A DNA stretch of 15,891 nucleotides from an uncultured Collinsella sp. (lineage in GTDB: Bacteria > Actinomycetota > Coriobacteriia > Coriobacteriales > Coriobacteriaceae): NCBI GenBank assembly GCA_900544645.1, contig UQWG01000044.1:1-15891 (forward strand), written 5' to 3'. Below, one piece after another: positions 14,160-15,891 of this stretch (position 1 is the first letter of the stretch; each line of letters starts with the position of its first letter). The position numbers were made by a program, and so were the translations under genes. The notes beneath the pieces were generated by a model. The model ran no database searches and was not told the DNA's origin. It saw only the letters and a program-made list of their open reading frames with translations.

Positions 14160-14309
14160 CGGCACGCATACACGCACTCCATTTCCGGCTGCAGGCTTAG
14201 CTCAACCTACGGTCGGATTGTGTGTGAAGACCAGCCATAGTTTTAAACGCCTGCGGCTGGGCGAGTAGATAGTAGGGAAGTAGTTTGAGCGCTACCGAAA
14301 GGAAGAACG
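14160..14309 (+). promoter_or_regulatory. Structured infA-rpmJ intergenic region
   Basis: In this 150-bp gap CCGGCTGCAGGC (14185-14196) pairs along its whole length with GCCTGCGGCTGG (14249-14260), with two G-T pairs, enclosing 52 nt. Inside, GGTC (14211-14214) can pair with GACC (14229-14232). The rpmJ ribosome binding site (GAAAGGAAG) lies 37 bp after the stem. In E. coli the alpha operon is controlled by S4 binding a folded leader before rpsM; a similar role here is inference. Confidence 0.5.
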
Positions 14310-14423
14310 ATGAAGGTACGTCCTTCGGTCAAGAAGATGTGCGATAAGTGCAAAATCATTAGGCGCCATGGCAAGGTCCTCGTCATTTGCGAGAACCCCC
14401 GTCATAAGCAGCGTCAGGGTTAA
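14310..14423 (+). CDS. rpmJ: 50S ribosomal protein L36
   Basis: A 37-aa bL36 beginning MKVRPSVKKMCDKCKIIRRH and ending NPRHKQRQG. The zinc ligands Cys11, Cys14, Cys27 and His32 are all present, so this is the zinc-containing form. ATG 14310 follows GAAAGGAAG. The gene sits between infA and rpsM, the standard position. Confidence 0.97.
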   Translation: MKVRPSVKKMCDKCKIIRRHGKVLVICENPRHKQRQG

Positions 14424-14437
14424 GAGAGGAGACTACG

Positions 14438-14812
14438 TTGGCCCGTATTAATGGTGTCGACCTCCCGCGTGAGAAGCGCGTTGAGATCGGTCTGACCTAC
14501 ATTTACGGCATCGGCCGCACCACTGCGACGAAGATTTGCGTCGAGTGCAACGTTAACGTGGATACGCGCGTTAAGGACCTCACCGAGGATGAGGTTAACG
14601 CCATCCGCGATTATATCGATAAGAACCAGATCATGGTTGAGGGCGACCTCCGCCGTGAGCGCAACCAGAACGTCAAGCGCCTTATGGACATCGGCTGCAA
14701 CCGCGGCCTTCGTCACCGCAAGGGCCTCCCGGTCCGCGGCCAGCGCACCCACACTAACGCTCGTACCCGCAAGGGCCCGAAGCGTCAGATCGGTGCTAAG
14801 AAGAAGAAATAA
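14438..14812 (+). CDS. rpsM: 30S ribosomal protein S13
   Basis: A 124-aa uS13 of the small-subunit head that contacts the P-site tRNA and the L5 bridge. It begins MARINGVDLPREKRVEIGL; YIYGIGRTTA is the helix-hairpin-helix-like motif and the C-terminus is RGLRHRKGLPVRGQRTHTNA followed by a lysine-rich tail. The start is TTG at 14438: AGAGAGGAGA (14424-14433) is placed correctly and no ATG or GTG gives the family N-terminus. TTG starts are rare among ribosomal proteins. Confidence 0.97.
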   Translation: MARINGVDLPREKRVEIGLTYIYGIGRTTATKICVECNVNVDTRVKDLTEDEVNAIRDYIDKNQIMVEGDLRRERNQNVKRLMDIGCNRGLRHRKGLPVRGQRTHTNARTRKGPKRQIGAKKKK

Positions 14813-14826
14813 GGAGCGCTAGATAG

Positions 14827-15231
14827 ATGGCTACTGCTAAGAAGAACGTTCGCGCTGCCCGTCTGAAGCGCGCGGACCGTAAGAACATTTCCGTGGGCCA
14901 GGCTCACATTCGTTCTACGTTCAACAACACGATCGTTTCGATCACCGATCCCCAGGGCAACGTCATTTCCTGGAAGTCGGCTGGCCAGGTGGGCTTCAAG
15001 GGCTCCCGTAAGTCCACGCCGTTCGCTGCCCAGATGGCTGCCGAGGCTGCTGCCAAGCAGGCCATGGAGCACGGTATGAAGAAGGTTTCCGTCTTCGTCA
15101 AGGGCCCCGGCTCCGGTCGTGAGACCGCCATCCGCTCCCTCCAGGCTGCTGGCCTCGAGGTCTCGAGCATCCAGGACAAGACCCCCATTCCGCACAACGG
15201 CTGCCGCCCCAAGAAGCGTCGCCGCGTGTAA
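14827..15231 (+). CDS. rpsK: 30S ribosomal protein S11
   Basis: A 134-aa uS11 of the 30S platform. Signatures are HIRSTFNNTIVSITDPQGNV, the GFKGSRKSTPFAAQMAAEAA block, VFVKGPGSGRETAIRSLQAA and the ending IPHNGCRPKKRRRV. ATG 14827 follows AAGGAGCG, which overlaps the rpsM stop region. The 14-bp gap implies co-translation. Confidence 0.98.
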   Translation: MATAKKNVRAARLKRADRKNISVGQAHIRSTFNNTIVSITDPQGNVISWKSAGQVGFKGSRKSTPFAAQMAAEAAAKQAMEHGMKKVSVFVKGPGSGRETAIRSLQAAGLEVSSIQDKTPIPHNGCRPKKRRRV

Positions 15232-15250
15232 CTGAAAGGATCGTATCAAT

Positions 15251-15847
15251 ATGGCAATCGACAGGACTCCTGTTCTTAAGCGCTGCCGTCAGCTCGGGAT
15301 CGATCCCGCTGAGCTCGGTTACAGCAGCAAGAAGGAATCTATCCGTCAGCCCAAGCGCCGTCGCAAGGAATCTGAGTACGGCATGCAGCTGCGCGAGAAG
15401 CAGAAGGTCAAGTTCATCTATGGCGTTCTGGAGAAGCAGTTCCACGGCTACTTCAACAAGGCCCGTAAGATGAACGGCGTCACCGGTGAGAACCTCATGA
15501 TCATCCTTGAGTCTCGCCTCGACAACGTCGTCTTCCGTCTCGGCTTCGCCCGCACCCGCAAAGAGGCTCGTCAGTCCGTCCGTCACGGTCACTTCACCGT
15601 GAACGGCAAGCGCGTGGACATCCCGTCCTACCGCGTCAAGGCCGGCGATGTCGTCGCTGTCGGCGAGAAGTTCCGTGACCTCCTCCCCATCAAGGAGGCC
15701 CTGATTTCCTCCGAGCGCTTTGAGGTCCCTGGCTGGCTCGAGGTCGATATCGAGAAGCTGTCTGGTAACGTGCTCGCTCTGCCGACGCGTGAGCAGATCA
15801 GCGGTGATATCAACGAGCAGCTCATCGTCGAGCTCTACTCTAAGTAG
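15251..15847 (+). CDS. rpsD: 30S ribosomal protein S4 (cysteine-free N-terminus)
   Basis: A 198-aa uS4. The S4 RNA-binding domain is clear from about 92 onward (SRLDNVVFRLGFARTRKEAR, then VRHGHFTVNGKRVDIPSYRV), and the C-terminus ends INEQLIVELYSK. The N-terminal region has a single cysteine (Cys12), so this is the zinc-free form, unlike the S14 and L36 here. S4 nucleates 30S assembly and in enteric bacteria represses the alpha operon. ATG 15251 follows GAAAGGA. Confidence 0.97.
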   Translation: MAIDRTPVLKRCRQLGIDPAELGYSSKKESIRQPKRRRKESEYGMQLREKQKVKFIYGVLEKQFHGYFNKARKMNGVTGENLMIILESRLDNVVFRLGFARTRKEARQSVRHGHFTVNGKRVDIPSYRVKAGDVVAVGEKFRDLLPIKEALISSERFEVPGWLEVDIEKLSGNVLALPTREQISGDINEQLIVELYSK

Positions 15848-15879
15848 TCCATCCGGGCTGCTGAGGCTGGAGGTAATAC

Positions 15880-15891
15880 ATGTCAGAATTC
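15880..15891 (+). CDS. rpoA: Start of probable RNA polymerase alpha subunit (3' truncated)
   Basis: Only ATG TCA GAA TTC (MSEF) is in the window, preceded by GGAGG (15868-15873) at good spacing, 32 bp after rpsD. The identity rests on position: rpoA follows rpsD in the alpha operon of actinobacteria and most other bacteria. The four residues alone cannot confirm it. Confidence 0.7.

Noticed and set aside
14185..14260. tRNA-like element in the infA-rpmJ gap (TTAGCTCAA resembles a D-arm)
   Set aside because: There is no TTCRA T-loop, no proper anticodon arm and the closing stem is 12 bp. It is better described as a regulatory fold.

Overview
The window comes from a high-GC bacterium. The ribosomal gene order from rplE through secY-adk-map-infA-rpmJ-rpsM-rpsK-rpsD to rpoA, the strong AGGAGG-type ribosome binding sites and a YgeW/YgeY/hydantoinase purine module next to YqeB/YqeC all suggest an anaerobic gut actinobacterium of the class Coriobacteriia. 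Collinsella is my best guess. It rests on recognition of gene content and style, not on a search.

Left part (1-7282): genes linked to anaerobic, selenium-dependent purine breakdown. A 5'-truncated ygeY (M20 metallohydrolase) is followed by ygeW (carbamoyltransferase family), which ends at a good terminator. A mocA-hydantoinase pair comes next (molybdenum cofactor cytidylyltransferase; cyclic amide hydrolase). yqeC then lies on the minus strand, divergent from yqeB-xdhC. MocA, YqeC, YqeB and XdhC are maturation factors for molybdenum hydroxylases of the xanthine dehydrogenase type, while the hydantoinase, YgeY and YgeW would act on opened-ring products. The hydroxylase itself, ygeX, ygfK and ssnA are not in the window.

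Junction (7283-7594): a degenerate palindromic repeat with a T-tract ends the xdhC unit. A likely promoter and a leader of about 130 nt with a long stem follow. The repeat also occurs as a near-perfect copy at 4514-4582, so the two copies bracket yqeC-yqeB-xdhC. A different palindrome (GGGGACA...TGTCCCC) sits between ygeY and ygeW.

Right part (7595-15891): the spc operon from rplE onward (rplE, rpsN, rpsH, rplF, rplR, rpsE, rpmD, rplO, secY, adk, map), then infA with its own likely promoter, and the alpha operon (rpmJ, rpsM, rpsK, rpsD and the first four codons of probable rpoA). The usual upstream neighbours rplN and rplX are absent next to rplE, so the ribosomal superoperon appears split here. 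Several gaps between ribosomal genes hold clear inverted repeats. The infA-rpmJ gap carries a 12-bp stem that could be a regulatory RNA.

Every substantial stretch is assigned to a gene, a repeat or a described intergenic region. I found no rRNA, tRNA, CRISPR array or transposase gene.
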